This document shows, in pieces, positions 1 to 8,347 of a stretch of 39,428 nt of DNA. The first letter of the stretch is position 1. Each line of letters opens with the position of its first letter. The stretch is from an uncultured Thermotogae bacterium (GTDB lineage: Bacteria; Thermotogota; Thermotogae; Mesoaciditogales; Mesoaciditogaceae). The position numbers were made by a program, and so were the translations under genes. Below the pieces are notes generated by a model. That model was not told where the DNA came from, made no database searches, and saw only the letters and a program-made list of their open reading frames with translations. The stretch is taken from positions 1-39,428 of the forward strand of contig CAJXLN010000016.1 in NCBI GenBank assembly GCA_913056255.1, read 5' to 3'.

Positions 1-46
1 GCATCAATGCAACGCTTAAAATTACAGGAAGAAAATACTTTTTCAT
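1..46 (-). CDS. N-terminus of an exported protein (cut by window edge)
   Basis: On the minus strand an ATG at 44-46 follows an AGGGGGG ribosome site at about 54-61 and opens a frame that runs off the window. The 15 visible residues (Met, two Lys, then Tyr-Phe-Leu-Pro-Val-Ile-Leu and further hydrophobics) look like the start of a signal peptide. Nothing more can be said about function; a secreted protein or lipoprotein is the likely class. Confidence 0.5.
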   Translation of the reverse strand, partial: MKKYFLPVILSVALM

Positions 47-99
47 TTTGGTACCCCCCTCATTTTCATTAAACCTTTCGGATTATCTTTCGTTCTTAA

Positions 100-290
100 T
101 TATCGACATGACGGATCCGAAAATGTATTCGGAACATCTTGCTCTGTATCTGCAATGACAATATCTTCTTTAGATATTCTCAGCTCCATGGAAACACTGT
201 GAACAATCTCGCCGTATTTCCATGGTGAATCTATAGGAACAGCCGTGTATTCCAGAATTTCGTTTTTATTGGGAAAAATCCCAATTTTTC
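100..290 (-). pseudogene. Possible decayed short reading frame
   Basis: A minus-strand frame ending at TAA (100-102) reads as protein-like, mixed-charge sequence (it includes EYTAVPIDSPWKYGEIV), but has no start codon with a ribosome site in frame. An ATG in another frame near 350 reads 27 residues and stops near the point where this frame becomes open, as if one frameshift had split a small gene. I do not recognise a family. The overlapping plus-strand frame at 245-436 has no ribosome site and poor codon character. Confidence 0.25.
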
Positions 291-579
291 CAGCAGAGGT
301 TCCATTGGCTTTTTGCTCTTACACCGATTATCTCTTTATCGATTGCCATAATATTCAAATTATATCACCTATCGTTACAGAAATAAATAAACTAAAAACC
401 ATGCAAGCTACAATAACTTTTTATCTTTTCAGCTAACAGGCTCTTCGTTATTTTTAAATCTTCTCTGACTTTTCTAATTCTTTTACCCAAATAACGCTCA
501 TCGTGTTTCACCTTATTTTGTTGTATCAAAAAAGGGGGCAGGTATTGATTTTTGAATTGTTTTGTGTCATGATCTTCTC

Positions 580-756
580 ATGAGTAACCCCAAGTTCTTT
601 TGGGAAGAAAATACAATTGCAAGAAATTCCCGCGAAGATGTTGAAATGGAAAACAAAATGCCAATAGACAAATCAAGAGGAATCATAAAATAGTTTTTCT
701 TACTCATCGTTTTCGTGCTTATTTATCCAAACATTTTAGATATCCTGTATGAATAA
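580..756 (+). pseudogene. Small frame split by an in-frame amber codon, with a C-terminal membrane segment
   Basis: ATG at 580 opens a 37-codon frame rich in charged residues that ends at TAG (691-693). The same frame continues for 20 more codons to TAA (754-756), and that continuation is a hydrophobic stretch (FFLLIVFVLIYPNILDILYE) that would make a good transmembrane helix. The pattern suggests a small membrane protein of about 57 residues interrupted by one nonsense codon. The ribosome site is poor. Family unknown. Confidence 0.25.
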
Positions 757-848
757 ATAGCTCACATAATAGGAGATGTCAGGGCTTTTTCGATAATATA
801 AAAAGAGCATTCCAACCGCTGAATTGTTGGAGATCAGGGGATAAGGCC

Positions 849-1019
849 ATGCTAAAGAAAGAGATTTTGAAAGTTCAGGAGGGTGAGAAAGGCTTTCACG
901 AAAGCTCTGAGAATATCCTACGAGTCTATTATGATTTTACGAAGAAAATCGAGCGATTTTTCATGTTTGTCAAGTACTCTTTTTTTCAAAATTTTGCGGA
1001 ACAGAGACTTCCTCGATAG
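849..1019 (+). CDS. Small hypothetical protein or remnant
   Basis: A 56-codon frame (ATG 849, TAG 1017-1019) with a lysine/glutamate-rich N-terminus and an aromatic-rich C-terminus. The frame is open upstream to about 753 without a stop, so it may be the tail of something longer that lost its start. No ribosome site is evident before ATG 849. Its end converges with the Dam methylase gene 15 bp away. I do not recognise it; a gene remnant is as likely as a real small gene. Confidence 0.25.
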   Translation: MLKKEILKVQEGEKGFHESSENILRVYYDFTKKIERFFMFVKYSFFQNFAEQRLPR

Positions 1020-1034
1020 GAATTCGATACACAA

Positions 1035-1949
1035 TTACTTTTTGTTGGTTATTAAAAGTTCTTTTAGTTTTCCTCTTCCCGATCCTTTTGAATTAATCTC
1101 TCTTGTCGCATGTACTCTGTTTATATTGAACTTTTTATATAAGTCATCAAAGAAATTGTCATTTTCATCAACGTTAGTGGGATCTGAATTACTCAACATA
1201 AAAACAGCGCCTTTTCTATTTATAAGTTCAACCCAATTTGCTAGTCTCTTTTGGCTTTCATCATCAAATGGAACTTTTGAATAATCCGTAAAACTAGAAG
1301 TTTTACTTATAGGCCTGTACGGAGGATCCATATAAACAAATGTATTCTCATCGATGTATTCAGTAAGCTCTTCAAAATCTTTGGATACCAACAACACTCC
1401 ATTTAATGCTTTACTTACCTCTTTCAAATTATCAGAATCACATATAGTAACTTTTTTTCTTTTACCAAATGGTACGTTGAATTTACCTTTTTTATTTTGT
1501 CTGTATAATCCGTTAAAACATGTTCTATTTAAAAAAATCATTCTTGCTGCATGCCCTATCCATTTATCAGTATACCTGTTGTAATCGATCGTATCTTTTT
1601 CAATATTAAACATGTTTCTTTGCTCGTAATAAATTTCTTGTTTTAACTCCATTTCTGCTTCTAAATACCGAGTTTCTAAATTCGACAAATACCTTATCAA
1701 TTCATCTACTTTATTTTGTACAACTTTATACGTTAAAATTAAGTCTGCATTGATATCATTCAACACGATCTCATCAAAATCATATTTGCGTTGTAAACTG
1801 AAAAAAACTGCGCCACCTCCTAAAAAAGGCTCTACATACCTCTTAATCTTTCCCTTTTCTAAGTCTTGTGGATAATATCGTTCATACTGTGTCAATAACT
1901 TACCTTTACCACCTGCCCATTTCAAAAATGGTCTTGCCTCATTTTTCAA
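1035..1949 (-). CDS. dam: D12-class (Dam/MboI-type) DNA N6-adenine methyltransferase
   Basis: This enzyme transfers a methyl group from S-adenosylmethionine to adenine N6 in DNA. The N-terminus carries the D12-class AdoMet motif (FLKWAGGKGKLL), then VEPFLGGGAVFF and the catalytic DPPY motif (in YMDPPYRP). The C-terminus has the RxIN-RGK-ELL(I)TN signature shared with Dam, DpnM and MboI methylases, so GATC is the likely target (inference). I start at TTG 1949, which sits eight bases after AGAGGAG; GTG 1958 is in frame but directly abuts that site. The length (304 aa) is normal. No cognate endonuclease is visible, so it is probably solitary. The gene is more AT-rich than the operon to its right and follows the relic of another methyltransferase, which suggests acquisition as a restriction-modification piece. 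Confidence 0.9.
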   Translation of the reverse strand: MKNEARPFLKWAGGKGKLLTQYERYYPQDLEKGKIKRYVEPFLGGGAVFFSLQRKYDFDEIVLNDINADLILTYKVVQNKVDELIRYLSNLETRYLEAEMELKQEIYYEQRNMFNIEKDTIDYNRYTDKWIGHAARMIFLNRTCFNGLYRQNKKGKFNVPFGKRKKVTICDSDNLKEVSKALNGVLLVSKDFEELTEYIDENTFVYMDPPYRPISKTSSFTDYSKVPFDDESQKRLANWVELINRKGAVFMLSNSDPTNVDENDNFFDDLYKKFNINRVHATREINSKGSGRGKLKELLITNKK

Positions 1950-1954
1950 TAAAT

Positions 1955-2110
1955 TCACTCCTCTATATTATATATTATTATATATTCCAATAAATCTTCT
2001 GTTATTTCAACTGCACCAATGCCTGTTGTTCCAGAACCGCAAAATGGAGAAAGGGACTCTACAAAGGCGGTAGCCGCGACTCGAGAGTGTCTGCGGGAGT
2101 GGAGTTCTTC
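1955..2110 (-). pseudogene. C-terminal relic of an N4/N6 (beta-class) DNA methyltransferase
   Basis: On the minus strand a frame ending at TGA 1955-1957 encodes PFCGSGTTGIGAVEI, the AdoMet-binding motif I block found near the C-terminus of N6_N4_Mtase (Pfam PF01555) enzymes. After it come only about 15 residues (EDLLEY...NIEE), shorter than the usual helix, so it is eroded there too. Upstream the frame lasts about 30 codons before a stop and loses family character. Its stop codon overlaps the neighbourhood of the dam start, as expected of two formerly coupled methyltransferase genes. Confidence 0.55.
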
Positions 2111-2540
2111 TGCGATAAGTTACATGGGATTTCTTTGTAAAGGCATATCTAACTATGATTACACAAGGCTAAATGAATCTTTCGACATTTTCATTATGTC
2201 TTCAGGGTTAAGTCCTTAATCTTCACGCACATTAGGAGATAAAATAATACCATATTTATCAAGGAAAAAGTGCAATTCATCTTGACACCTGAAGGCAATC
2301 AAGTCTTCTTGTGCTTAATTCTATATAAGCAGTTTCAAGTACACGCAAAGTCATTCACTACACTACATTACGTCTTCGTTCGACGTATGTGGAAAGTAGG
2401 TTGATCTTTCTACACCAGTTCAGTCATTTTTGAACACGATGATAGCACATATGACTTTTTGTAGTAAAATGATGTAAGGGTATGGATGATTGTAAAATTA
2501 TCACTGGTAATTTTAAAACTCGCTGTTAGGAGGATAAAAA
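2111..2540. other. AT-rich intergenic stretch with broken reading-frame fragments and an AT inverted repeat
   Basis: No intact gene is seen. On the minus strand two short protein-like fragments (about 2220-2330 and 2160-2220) are broken by stops and look like decayed coding sequence, perhaps upstream parts of the methyltransferase relic. A perfect inverted repeat, AAAATTA / TAATTTT with loop TCACTGG, lies at 2494-2514 just before the ribosome site of the next gene and could be an operator. No convincing -35/-10 pair was found. Confidence 0.4.
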
Positions 2541-3479
2541 ATGGATCAAAAGACAAAAGTGATCGTGACGGGTGGGGCCGGATTTATAGGCTCCAACATA
2601 GTTGATGCACTGTTAGAACGTGGCATGACACCTATTGTTATTGACAATCTTTCAACTGGAAATATGAAAAATGTAAATAAAAGTGCCGCAATGTACCGGC
2701 AGGATATTCGAGATATTAACGGTTTAGAAGAGATATTTAAAGTGTACAAACCGACTTATGTACTCCATTTAGCCGCTCAAATATCGGTTTCAAGGTCTGT
2801 TAGGGAACCTATTTACGATGAGGAGGTAAATATCAAGGGAATTTTGAATGTTTTGGAGTTGTCATCCAAATATGGAGTGGAAAAGCTCGTCTTTTCGTCT
2901 TCTGGTGGTGTTATGTACGGTGATGATCCTGAAATTTTCCCAACTCCGGAAAGGGTTTGTCCAGATCCAGTTTCTCCCTATGGAATTGCGAAGTTGAGTG
3001 GAGAAAAATATCTGAATTTCTACAGTAAAGAAAAGGGCTTGAGATACACTATTTTGAGATACGGAAATGTGTACGGTCCGCGCCAGAGTCCCGATGGAGA
3101 AGCCGGCGTTATAGCGATCTTTGCCAAGAAAATGCTCAAAGGAGCACCCGTTACGATAAATGGAGATGGAGAGTACATACGGGATTACATATATGTTAGA
3201 GATGTTGTTGAAGCCAATTTGCTCGCACTTGAGAAAGGTGATGGCGAAATTTTCAACATTGGGACTGCTGTTGGAAAAAGTGTGAATGATGTTTTTAACG
3301 CTTTAAAAGAGCATATCGATTATGATCTCGATCCGATTTATGGTCCACCACGCCCGGGTGATCTGAGGAAGAGCGTTCTTGACATTTCTCATGCCCAGGA
3401 AATTCTTGGATGGAAACCGGCTTATTCTTTTAAAGACGGGGTGGGCAAAACGGTGGAATTTTTTAGAAAAAATGTGTGA
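2541..3479 (+). CDS. NAD-dependent nucleotide-sugar epimerase (GalE-like, extended SDR)
   Basis: Likely interconverts UDP-glucose and UDP-galactose, or acts on a related nucleotide sugar, in the cytoplasm. The extended short-chain dehydrogenase/reductase fold is shown by the NAD-binding GxxGxxG at residues 11-17 (TGGAGFIGS), the HLAAQ block, and the catalytic Tyr147 and Lys151 (PYGIAK), followed by RYGNVYGPRQ and the NG(D)GEYIRDYIYV substrate block typical of GalE relatives. The length (312 aa) is normal for the short bacterial/archaeal GalE group. ATG 2541 follows AGGAGG at the proper distance. It is the first gene of a long operon ending with pyk. The exact substrate cannot be told from sequence; dTDP-glucose dehydratase is less likely because its active-site signature is absent. 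Confidence 0.85.
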   Translation: MDQKTKVIVTGGAGFIGSNIVDALLERGMTPIVIDNLSTGNMKNVNKSAAMYRQDIRDINGLEEIFKVYKPTYVLHLAAQISVSRSVREPIYDEEVNIKGILNVLELSSKYGVEKLVFSSSGGVMYGDDPEIFPTPERVCPDPVSPYGIAKLSGEKYLNFYSKEKGLRYTILRYGNVYGPRQSPDGEAGVIAIFAKKMLKGAPVTINGDGEYIRDYIYVRDVVEANLLALEKGDGEIFNIGTAVGKSVNDVFNALKEHIDYDLDPIYGPPRPGDLRKSVLDISHAQEILGWKPAYSFKDGVGKTVEFFRKNV

Positions 3480-3501
3480 GTGCTTTAGAAGGTGAGGATT
3501 T

Positions 3502-4791
3502 TTGCAAAAAAGCCTTTGGAATGAAGAGCCTTTGGCTTTAAAGGTAAGGCCAAAGGATTTCGACGAATTCGTGGGCCAGGAACATTTGTTATCTAAGGGT
3601 CTGCCTCTTAGAGTGGCCATAGAGAATGACAAACTTTACAGCTGTATTCTTTACGGCCCACCAGGATGTGGTAAAACCTCACTTGCTGCAGTGATAAAGA
3701 ATCGCACAAAAAATGATTTCAAGCATTTCAGCGCTGCAATTCAAGGTGTTGGCGCTCTTAAACCTATGATGAAAGAAGCAGAGGAAATGTTTTCGAGAAC
3801 AGGGCATCCAACGGTGATCTTCGTTGACGAAATTCACAGGTTCAGTAAATCTCAGCAAGACACCATGCTTCCTTACGTTGAAAGTGGCTCTGTGATACTC
3901 ATAGGTGCAACTACTGAAAATCCAAGCTTTGAGATAACTCCAGCGCTTCTCTCGAGATGTCGTGTTTTCACGTTCAATCCTCTTTCAAAAGAGAATGTGA
4001 TATTCATACTCAAAAAAGCGCTCAAAAGCGAGAAGATCGCGTTTCAAGATTCAGAACTCGATGTTATTGCGGAAATGTCCAAAGGAGACGCACGTACAGC
4101 TTTGAATTCGCTCGAAGAGGCAATAGAGATGGCAAAACAAAGTGGACTCTCTGAAGTAACAAATGTGGAAGAGCTAATTCAAAAATCTCTTCCACGGTAC
4201 AGAAAACACGCTGATGAACATTACGATTTCATATCAGCACTCCATAAATCAATGCGTGGCAGTGATCCTGACGCCGCTGTTTATTATCTCGCATCGATGC
4301 TAGAATCAGGCGAAGATCCTCTCTACGTTGCCAGAAGAGTTGTCCGATTCGCATCGGAAGATATCGGTCTGGCAGATCCGAGAGCGCTGAACATCGCGAT
4401 TGATGCTTATCAAGCTGCACATTTCATTGGGATGCCTGAATGTACAACAGCACTGGCTCAAGCCGTGATATACTGCGCCGTAGCTTCAAAAAGCAACGCT
4501 GTGTATCGTGCTTACACAAAGGCCTCCGAAGAAGTGAGAACCCATCCTTATGAAAAGGTCCCCTTGATGCTTCGAAATGCTCCAACGAAATTGATGAAAG
4601 ATATGGGTTATGGAAAGGGTTATGTTTATCAGCATGATGTGAAAGGTGCCTTCCTGATACAAAACTATCTTCCAAAGAGATTGAAGGGAAAGGTATTTTA
4701 TCAGCCAACATCACGAGGACTTGAGAAAAAGATAAAAGAGAAATTGGAAAGAATTTGGAAAAATTTTAAAAATTGGGAGGATACCCCATGA
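3502..4791 (+). CDS. rarA: Replication-associated recombination protein A (AAA+ ATPase)
   Basis: RarA/MgsA is a clamp-loader-like AAA+ ATPase that acts at stalled replication forks. Walker A is GPPGCGKTS (residues 52-60), Walker B is FVDEIHRF (Asp109, Glu110), followed by sensor 1 (GATTENPSF) and an arginine-finger region (LLSRCRVF). The C-terminal half holds the family's tetramerisation and MgsA-type region (EDIGLADPRAL; the YxYxHD block near the end). The length (429 aa) matches the family. The start is TTG 3502 after GGTGAG; no better start exists. It begins 22 bp after the epimerase gene and its stop overlaps the lgt start (ATGA), so the two are translationally coupled. Confidence 0.95.
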   Translation: MQKSLWNEEPLALKVRPKDFDEFVGQEHLLSKGLPLRVAIENDKLYSCILYGPPGCGKTSLAAVIKNRTKNDFKHFSAAIQGVGALKPMMKEAEEMFSRTGHPTVIFVDEIHRFSKSQQDTMLPYVESGSVILIGATTENPSFEITPALLSRCRVFTFNPLSKENVIFILKKALKSEKIAFQDSELDVIAEMSKGDARTALNSLEEAIEMAKQSGLSEVTNVEELIQKSLPRYRKHADEHYDFISALHKSMRGSDPDAAVYYLASMLESGEDPLYVARRVVRFASEDIGLADPRALNIAIDAYQAAHFIGMPECTTALAQAVIYCAVASKSNAVYRAYTKASEEVRTHPYEKVPLMLRNAPTKLMKDMGYGKGYVYQHDVKGAFLIQNYLPKRLKGKVFYQPTSRGLEKKIKEKLERIWKNFKNWEDTP

Positions 4792-5678
4792 AGAAAGGCA
4801 TATTTTGGACTGCAGTCGCCGCCGTAAGTGTGGCTTTGTTCTTCTTTCTGCGCGCAGTTTTTTCAGGACACATCATACTCAATCCTTACGCTGTTAATAT
4901 CTCGTTTCTACATATCAAGTGGTATGGTGTGATCATAGGAAGTTCCGTAATTGTAGCTTATCTCATCGCGCGCAATCAACTTTTGAAAGAAGGCGTTAAT
5001 GAAGACGAATTCTTGATGGCAATGGTCGTGGCAATAGTTTTTGCGGTTGTCGGAGGGCGATTGTACTACGTGGCATTCACATGGAATGAATATTTTTCAA
5101 AGCATCTCTGGCAGATACTACAACCATGGACTGGTGGCATGGCGATTCATGGAGCGCTTTTCGGAATATTTTTGGCAGGATGGTTGTTCGTGAAACTGAA
5201 AAAGAATTGTTCTTTTACTTATTTACAGGCTATGGATGCATTTACAATGGTTGCACCTTTTGCCCAGGCTATGGGAAGATGGGGAAATTTTTTCAATTAT
5301 GAAGCTTACGGAGCTCCAACAAGCCTTCCGTGGAAAATGTTCGTTCCACCTCAGTACAGGATGCCGCAATATGCGAGTTACAGCTATTTTTACCCTACCT
5401 TTCTCTTCGAATCCATAGCAGATCTTTTCGTCTTTTACATTCTTTACACGTACACGAAGAAACGACGTAAGAAGTTCGGTCAAACATTCTCTTTGTACCT
5501 TATACTTTATTCCATTTTCAGATTTTTTAATGAAGCGTTCAGAACTGACAGCCTGTGGTTTTACAATCTCAGGATTGCCCAAGTGGTTTCGGTTATTCTG
5601 ATAGTAATAGGAGTCGTAACATTTGCGTATGTTTCTAAAAATGGTAAAAATGTTCAAACGGAGGTGGAGAAATCTTGA
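4788..5678 (+). CDS. lgt: Prolipoprotein diacylglyceryl transferase
   Basis: Lgt moves the diacylglyceryl group from phosphatidylglycerol to the lipobox cysteine of prolipoproteins at the inner membrane, the first step of lipoprotein maturation. The protein (296 aa) has about seven hydrophobic segments, the HIKWYGVIIG entry motif, GGRLYYV, the essential-His region GGMAIHGALFG, and the Lgt signature GRWGNFFNYEAYG. The ATG at 4788 follows GGGAGG at 4775-4780; an in-frame ATG 15 bases upstream lies before that site and is not the start. It overlaps rarA (ATGA) and polA (TTGA). Its substrates here include the pullulanase lipoprotein and the lipoprotein at 30931. Confidence 0.95.
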   Translation: MKKGIFWTAVAAVSVALFFFLRAVFSGHIILNPYAVNISFLHIKWYGVIIGSSVIVAYLIARNQLLKEGVNEDEFLMAMVVAIVFAVVGGRLYYVAFTWNEYFSKHLWQILQPWTGGMAIHGALFGIFLAGWLFVKLKKNCSFTYLQAMDAFTMVAPFAQAMGRWGNFFNYEAYGAPTSLPWKMFVPPQYRMPQYASYSYFYPTFLFESIADLFVFYILYTYTKKRRKKFGQTFSLYLILYSIFRFFNEAFRTDSLWFYNLRIAQVVSVILIVIGVVTFAYVSKNGKNVQTEVEKS

Positions 5679-8320
5679 ATTTGTACATATTCGATGGAAC
5701 CGCTTTAGTCTACAGGGCATTTTACGCCTTGCCATCGATGACCACCTCTGACGGAAAACCAACGAATGCGGTTTTTGGCCTCGCAAAGATGCTCATGAAA
5801 TTCATTCATGAACATCTCAAGCCTGGTGATCATGTTGTATTTGTTTTAGACACAAAAGAGATGACTTTTCGTCACACTCTCTTTGAGGACTATAAAGCCA
5901 ACAGAGCTGGAGCGCCAGATGATATGGTGGTTCAGCTTCCTTACGTTGAAAGACTAGTGAAAGCTTTGGGAATTCCGATTGCCAAGCAAACAGGATTTGA
6001 GGCCGATGATGTGATCGCAACTTTGGTGAAGAAACACTGTAAAGATTTCGAATGGGTTTACGTTATTACGGGCGATAAGGATCTTCTGCAACTCGTTGAT
6101 GAGAATGTCCATATTTTGAGATTTGCATCCATGGGAGTTACAGATCTGGTTGAATACGATGAGAACGAAGTGTTCAAAAGATACGGCGTGAAGCCTTCTC
6201 AAATGGGAGATTATCTTGCACTTGTGGGAGATGTCTCCGACAACATTCCGGGAGTAAAAGGAATAGGAAAGAAAAGTGCCGTGGAGCTTTTGAAAGAATA
6301 CGGTACTTTGGACGCTGTGTACGAAAATCTTGATGGAATACGAACGAGGTACAAAAATCTCTTGATTTCTGGGAAAAACAACGCATTTCTTTCAAGAAAG
6401 TTGGTCGAGCTTTCCTGTGATGTTCAAATATCGATCCCTTTCAAGCCTTATAAGGGGCCTGATAATTCTGAATTGGCAAAACTCTTCGATGAACTTGAAT
6501 TCTCAAACCTAAAAAAAGAATTCGGTTTGTACGAAGACGTGAAATCGCGATCCTCTCGATATTTCACGATAAAATCACTTGAAGATTTAGATGAGAAACT
6601 TGATGAGATGAGAAAAAGGGGTAAAATGGTCTTTGACACGGAAACTACATCATTGAATCCCATCGATGCCGAACTTGTCGGCATATCATTTTCGTCAGGT
6701 GATCGTAGTTATTACGTTCCAACGGGGCACTCTCAAGGGTTAAATCTTCCGCTCGAAGAGGTCTTGTCAAGATTCAAAGCTCTATTTGAGAGCGGAAACG
6801 TGAAAGTTATAGGCCAGAATATCAAATATGATATATCAGTAATGAAAAAATACGGTATCGATGTAAAGCCGTACTTCGACACGATGATAGCGGCTTATCT
6901 GTTGGATCCCAATGGGCGCAGATTTTCAATGGATCAACTGGCAATGAAATATTTAGGATATAAAACGGTTTCTTACGAAGAAGTAGCTGGAAAATCCGGA
7001 AATTTTTCCAACGTGGCCATCGATATCGCCACTAAATATTCTGCCGAAGACTCAGACGTGACATACAGATTGTATGAAATTTTAAATAAAAAGATGTACG
7101 AGCACGATCTCTCATACATTTTTCACAAGGTGGAAATGCCCCTCGTTGAGGTGTTATCCACCATGGAGTTGAATGGTGTCTACGTTGACATTTCATATCT
7201 TAAAGAAATATCTAATAGATATTCAAAAATACTTTCTGACTTAGAAAAGAAGATTTACGATCTTTCTGGTGGTATGCCGTTCAACATAAATTCACCAAAG
7301 CAATTATCCGATGTGCTTTTCAAAAGGCTTAACCTAAAACCTCGCCACCGTACAAAAAGGCACGCCTTCTCCACCAACGCAAGTGTACTTGAAGAGATGA
7401 AGAATGAACATCCTATAATTCCATTGATTTTGGAATACAGAAAGTATTTCAAATTCAAATCCACGTATTTGGATGCCATGCCTAAAATGGTCAATCCTAA
7501 AACTTCAAGGGTGCACACTTCTTTCAATCAAACGGGAACGTCTACTGGAAGGCTTTCCAGCAGTGATCCCAATTTGCAAAACATCCCAGCTCGAATCGAA
7601 GAAGGACGAGAGATACGAAAAGCTATAAGGGCTCAAAAAGAGGGATGGCTGATGATGAGTTCGGACTACTCTCAGATCGAGCTTCGTGTTTTGGCACATG
7701 TGAGTGAAGATCCAGCACTCATAAGGGCTTTCAATGATGGAATTGACATCCACACGGTTACAGCCGCAAGAATATACGAGGTAAGTGAAGATTCCGTAAC
7801 GGATCAAATGAGACGAGTTGGTAAGATGGTTAATTTCGCCGTGACTTATGGTATCAGCGCCTATGGGCTTGCCAAACGACTTGGAATGGACAGAACAGAT
7901 GCTGAGCGCGTGATCACGAATTATTTTCAAAGTTATCCAAAAGTTAGAGAGTATCTCGAAAATACGATCACATTTGCAAAAGAAAAGGGATACGTTCAAA
8001 CGATACTGGGTAGAAGAAGAGATGTGCCTTCTATCAAGAGCAAGAATCGCAACATTTCCGAGGAAGGGAAACGGATGGCGATCAACGCACCCATTCAAGG
8101 TAGCGCTGCTGATATAATAAAGCTTGCCATGATAGATATCCATGAGCGTTTGAAAAAATACAAGGCCATGATGATACTGCAAGTACACGATGAATTGGTA
8201 TTCGAATTGCCAGTTGAGGAAATAGATGTGATCAAAGAGATCGTCAAGAATTCAATGGAAAATGTCATGAACTTGAAAGTTCCACTTGTGGTGGATATAG
8301 AAGTTGGTTCTACATGGTAA
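5675..8320 (+). CDS. polA: DNA polymerase I with active proofreading domain
   Basis: Polymerase I for repair and Okazaki-fragment processing. Three domains are in order: the 5'-3' exonuclease/FEN part (residues 1 to about 290, with the ITGDKDLLQL and GVKGIGKKSA helix-hairpin-helix blocks), the 3'-5' exonuclease (about 300-470) and the family A polymerase (about 480-881). Proofreading looks intact: Asp321/Glu323 (FDTETT), NIKYD, and the YSAEDSD block. Polymerase motif A holds Asp664 (DYSQIELR), the O-helix Arg713, Lys717, Phe721, Tyr725, and motif C His838-Asp839-Glu840. Phe721 is the residue that limits dideoxynucleotide use in the family. The TTG start overlaps the lgt stop. Full length for a three-domain enzyme (881 aa). 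Confidence 0.97.
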   Translation: MNLYIFDGTALVYRAFYALPSMTTSDGKPTNAVFGLAKMLMKFIHEHLKPGDHVVFVLDTKEMTFRHTLFEDYKANRAGAPDDMVVQLPYVERLVKALGIPIAKQTGFEADDVIATLVKKHCKDFEWVYVITGDKDLLQLVDENVHILRFASMGVTDLVEYDENEVFKRYGVKPSQMGDYLALVGDVSDNIPGVKGIGKKSAVELLKEYGTLDAVYENLDGIRTRYKNLLISGKNNAFLSRKLVELSCDVQISIPFKPYKGPDNSELAKLFDELEFSNLKKEFGLYEDVKSRSSRYFTIKSLEDLDEKLDEMRKRGKMVFDTETTSLNPIDAELVGISFSSGDRSYYVPTGHSQGLNLPLEEVLSRFKALFESGNVKVIGQNIKYDISVMKKYGIDVKPYFDTMIAAYLLDPNGRRFSMDQLAMKYLGYKTVSYEEVAGKSGNFSNVAIDIATKYSAEDSDVTYRLYEILNKKMYEHDLSYIFHKVEMPLVEVLSTMELNGVYVDISYLKEISNRYSKILSDLEKKIYDLSGGMPFNINSPKQLSDVLFKRLNLKPRHRTKRHAFSTNASVLEEMKNEHPIIPLILEYRKYFKFKSTYLDAMPKMVNPKTSRVHTSFNQTGTSTGRLSSSDPNLQNIPARIEEGREIRKAIRAQKEGWLMMSSDYSQIELRVLAHVSEDPALIRAFNDGIDIHTVTAARIYEVSEDSVTDQMRRVGKMVNFAVTYGISAYGLAKRLGMDRTDAERVITNYFQSYPKVREYLENTITFAKEKGYVQTILGRRRDVPSIKSKNRNISEEGKRMAINAPIQGSAADIIKLAMIDIHERLKKYKAMMILQVHDELVFELPVEEIDVIKEIVKNSMENVMNLKVPLVVDIEVGSTW

Positions 8321-8347
8321 TGAACTGTGAAGAGGAGATCAAAAAAC

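Noticed and set aside
883-1284. 133-codon plus-strand frame
   Set aside because: It lies mostly antisense to the Dam methylase gene, has no domain signal, and is a shadow.
2019-2219. 66-codon plus-strand frame before the epimerase gene
   Set aside because: No ribosome site; its left part is antisense to the methyltransferase relic, which explains the opening.
5223-5786. 187-codon minus-strand frame across lgt and polA
   Set aside because: Antisense shadow of two clearly coding genes with no motif of its own.
7505-8188. 227-codon minus-strand frame inside polA
   Set aside because: Antisense shadow covering the polymerase motifs; no ribosome site or family signal.
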